DNA of 64,000 nt from Bacteroides congonensis. GTDB lineage: Bacteria > Bacteroidota > Bacteroidia > Bacteroidales > Bacteroidaceae. The number at the start of each line of letters is the position of its first letter. Positions within the stretch are counted from its first letter, which is position 1. The stretch spans positions 124,001 through 188,000 of the forward strand of contig NZ_FQXY01000010.1 of assembly GCF_900130125.1 (NCBI RefSeq). Reading direction: 5' to 3'. The notes under the pieces were generated by a model. The model ran no database searches. It was given only the letters and a program-made list of their open reading frames with translations, and was not told where the DNA came from. A program made the position numbers and the translations under genes. This document shows positions 62,021 to 64,000 of this stretch, piece after piece.

Positions 62021-64000
62021 ATGAAAACACATTTTTCATTTAAACACTTGTTATTTCTTGGAAGTGCCGTGCTGTACACCCTGCAATCTTCTGCCGTAAA
62101 GAATCCGGTGGACTATGTCAGCACGCTGGTAGGCACGCAATCCAAGTACGAACTGTCCACCGGAAATACGTATCCGGCTACGGCCTTGCCGTGGGGAATG
62201 AACTTCTGGACACCACAAACCGGTAAGATGGGCGACGGTTGGGCATACACGTACGATGCCGACAAAATCCGAGGGTTCAAACAGACACATCAACCCAGCC
62301 CATGGAACAACGATTATGGCCAGTTCGCCATCATGCCAATCACCGGCGGACTGGTATTCGACCAAGACCGGCGCGCCAGTTGGTTCTCTCACAAAGCGGA
62401 AGTAGCCAAGCCTTATTATTATAAGGTATATCTGGCCGACCATGACGTGACTACCGAACTTGTCCCCACCGAACGGGCAGCCATGTTCCGCTTTACGTAT
62501 CCCGAAACGAAGAATGCCTATGTCATCCTGGATGCTTTCGACAAGGGTTCTTACGTCAAAGTGATTCCCGAAGAAAACAAGATTATCGGCTATTCGACAA
62601 AGAACAGCGGCGGTGTGCCCAAGAACTTCAAAAACTACTTCGTCATGCAGTTCGACAAGCCGTTTACTTTCATTTCCGCCGTTTCGGAGAACAATATCCT
62701 TCCGAATGAAACGGAAGCGAAGGGGAACCACACCGGAGCGGTCATCGGATTCGCAACGAAGAAAGGAGAAATCGTCCACGCCCGTGTCGCTTCTTCTTTT
62801 ATCAGCCCCGAACAGGCGGAACTGAATCTGAAGGAACTCGATAACAAGAGTTTCGACCAACTGGTTGCCAATGGCAGAGATACCTGGAACCGTGAAATGG
62901 GCAAGATAGAGATAGAGGACGATAACATCGACAACCTGCGTACATTCTACTCATGCCTGTATCGTTCCATGCTTTTCCCACGCAGTTTCTACGAGATAGA
63001 CGCCAAGGGAGAAGTAATGCATTACAGCCCTTACAACGGTAAAGTGCTTCCGGGTTATATGTTTACCGATACCGGATTCTGGGATACGTTCCGCTGCCTG
63101 TTCCCTTTCCTCAACCTGATGTATCCGTCGATGAATCAGAAGATGCAGGAAGGACTTGTCAATGCTTATAAAGAAAGCGGGTTCCTGCCCGAATGGGCAA
63201 GTCCCGGACATCGTGACTCCATGGTGGGCAACAACTCGGCTTCCGTAGTAGCGGATGCTTATATCAAAGGACTGCGCGGATATGATATCGAAACGCTTTG
63301 GGAAGCACTGAAACACGGAACAAGCGCGCATCTGCGCGGCACGGCTTCCGGCCGTCTCGGTCACGAATCCTACAACCAACTGGGATATGTGCCCAATAAT
63401 ATAGGAATCGGACAAAACGTAGCCCGCACACTGGAATATGCTTATAATGACTGGACTATCTATGCATTAGGCAAGAAGTTGGGCAAGCCGGCAAGCGAAA
63501 TCGACATATTTAAGAAACGTGCGCTGAATTATAAAAATGTCTATCATCCGGAACGCAAACTGATGGTAGGCAAAGACGACAAAGGGGTATTCAACCCGAA
63601 CTTCGACGCAGTGGACTGGAGCGGCGAGTTCTGCGAAGGGAACAGTTGGCACTGGAGTTTCTGTGTATTCCACGACCCGCAGGGGCTTATCGACCTAATG
63701 GGCGGTAAAAAAGAATTCAATACCATGATGGATTCCGTATTCGTGATTCCCGGCAAACTGGGAATGGAAAGCCGCGGCATGATTCACGAAATGCGTGAAA
63801 TGCAGGTGATGAACATGGGGCAGTATGCGCACGGCAACCAGCCGATTCAGCATATGGTTTATCTTTATAACTATTCCGGCGAGCCTTGGAAAACCCAATA
63901 CTGGGTACGTGAAATCATGAATAAGTTGTACACCGCTGCGCCGGACGGTTATTGCGGTGACGAGGATAACGGCCAGACTTCCGCCTGGTATGTATTCTCC
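62021..64000 (+). CDS. GH92 alpha-mannosidase, 3' end cut off
   Basis: The first 660 residues of a calcium-dependent exo-alpha-mannosidase; the family is usually about 740-760 long, so most of the protein is seen. A signal peptide ends near residue 23 (LQSSAVKN). The N-terminal beta domain has VDYVSTLVGT and GFKQTHQPSPWNNDYGQFAI (from Gly85), a GH92 hallmark. The catalytic acid is Glu539 in CEGNSWHWSF, and the base pair is Asp647/Asp649 in CGDEDNGQTSAWYVFS. It is divergent from the mannan regulator and would trim mannose side chains or fragments in the periplasm. The linkage preference cannot be set. Confidence 0.93.
   Translation, partial: MKTHFSFKHLLFLGSAVLYTLQSSAVKNPVDYVSTLVGTQSKYELSTGNTYPATALPWGMNFWTPQTGKMGDGWAYTYDADKIRGFKQTHQPSPWNNDYGQFAIMPITGGLVFDQDRRASWFSHKAEVAKPYYYKVYLADHDVTTELVPTERAAMFRFTYPETKNAYVILDAFDKGSYVKVIPEENKIIGYSTKNSGGVPKNFKNYFVMQFDKPFTFISAVSENNILPNETEAKGNHTGAVIGFATKKGEIVHARVASSFISPEQAELNLKELDNKSFDQLVANGRDTWNREMGKIEIEDDNIDNLRTFYSCLYRSMLFPRSFYEIDAKGEVMHYSPYNGKVLPGYMFTDTGFWDTFRCLFPFLNLMYPSMNQKMQEGLVNAYKESGFLPEWASPGHRDSMVGNNSASVVADAYIKGLRGYDIETLWEALKHGTSAHLRGTASGRLGHESYNQLGYVPNNIGIGQNVARTLEYAYNDWTIYALGKKLGKPASEIDIFKKRALNYKNVYHPERKLMVGKDDKGVFNPNFDAVDWSGEFCEGNSWHWSFCVFHDPQGLIDLMGGKKEFNTMMDSVFVIPGKLGMESRGMIHEMREMQVMNMGQYAHGNQPIQHMVYLYNYSGEPWKTQYWVREIMNKLYTAAPDGYCGDEDNGQTSAWYVFS

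Noticed and set aside
62051..62860. A 269-codon frame on the minus strand
   Set aside because: It is antisense to the GH92 gene, whose catalytic and structural motifs are all in the plus frame.

Overview
The window looks like a chromosomal segment of a gut Bacteroides (B. thetaiotaomicron/ovatus/xylanisolvens group). The reasons are SusC/SusD pairs, giant hybrid two-component regulators, serine-type sulfatases, lipoprotein signal peptides, and promoters that repeatedly show the Bacteroides -7 box TAnnTTTG. I saw no tRNA, rRNA, CRISPR array, insertion sequence or prophage.

Layout. (1) 1-3731: carbohydrate genes on the minus strand, with the 5' end of a GH43-like gene, a GH43 enzyme and a GH35 beta-galactosidase. 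(2) 3931-16963: housekeeping genes. These are folP-cdaA (folate synthesis and c-di-AMP synthesis), a TPR sensor kinase, murF, a VanZ-like protein, a sodium symporter, a helix-hairpin-helix protein, a minus-strand operon (antiporter, tcdA-like, lolD-like) and asd. (3) 17215-28569: eight or nine co-directional envelope genes, probably one trans-envelope system. It has a TonB-dependent receptor with no SusD, a DUF4876-like lipoprotein, a DUF6850-like barrel, a fimbrillin/FISUMP lipoprotein, a Cys/His-rich OB-fold-like lipoprotein, a PepSY-type membrane protein, an ABC ATPase and permease, and a DUF4857-like protein. Metal or heme handling is the best guess, but this is inference. (4) 28640-29358: an MNT/HEPN toxin-antitoxin pair. 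(5) 29508-45081: a lamin-tail lipoprotein, then a polysaccharide utilisation locus (PUL) made of a divergent hybrid two-component regulator, SusC, SusD, sulfatase, GH29 fucosidase and sulfatase. It suits a sulfated, fucosylated glycan such as mucin O-glycan. (6) 45658-45924: a small secreted repeat protein. (7) 46045-64000: an alpha-mannan PUL on the minus strand (hybrid regulator, LamG lipoprotein, SusE-like protein, GH76 endomannanase, SusC, SusD, second LamG lipoprotein). A divergent GH92 alpha-mannosidase is cut off by the window end.

Two results stand out. First, the intergenic elements at 24481-24588 and 30832-30915 share no sequence but share an architecture. Each has a short word and its reverse complement alternating on an exact 22-nt period, and complementary spacers let the whole element fold into one long hairpin with an internal loop at the same place. 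Second, 45021-45530 looks like a false 290-bp tandem duplication. The left copy decays into homopolymers rightwards and the right copy decays leftwards, as expected when two poor read ends meeting at a strong hairpin are both kept in the assembly.
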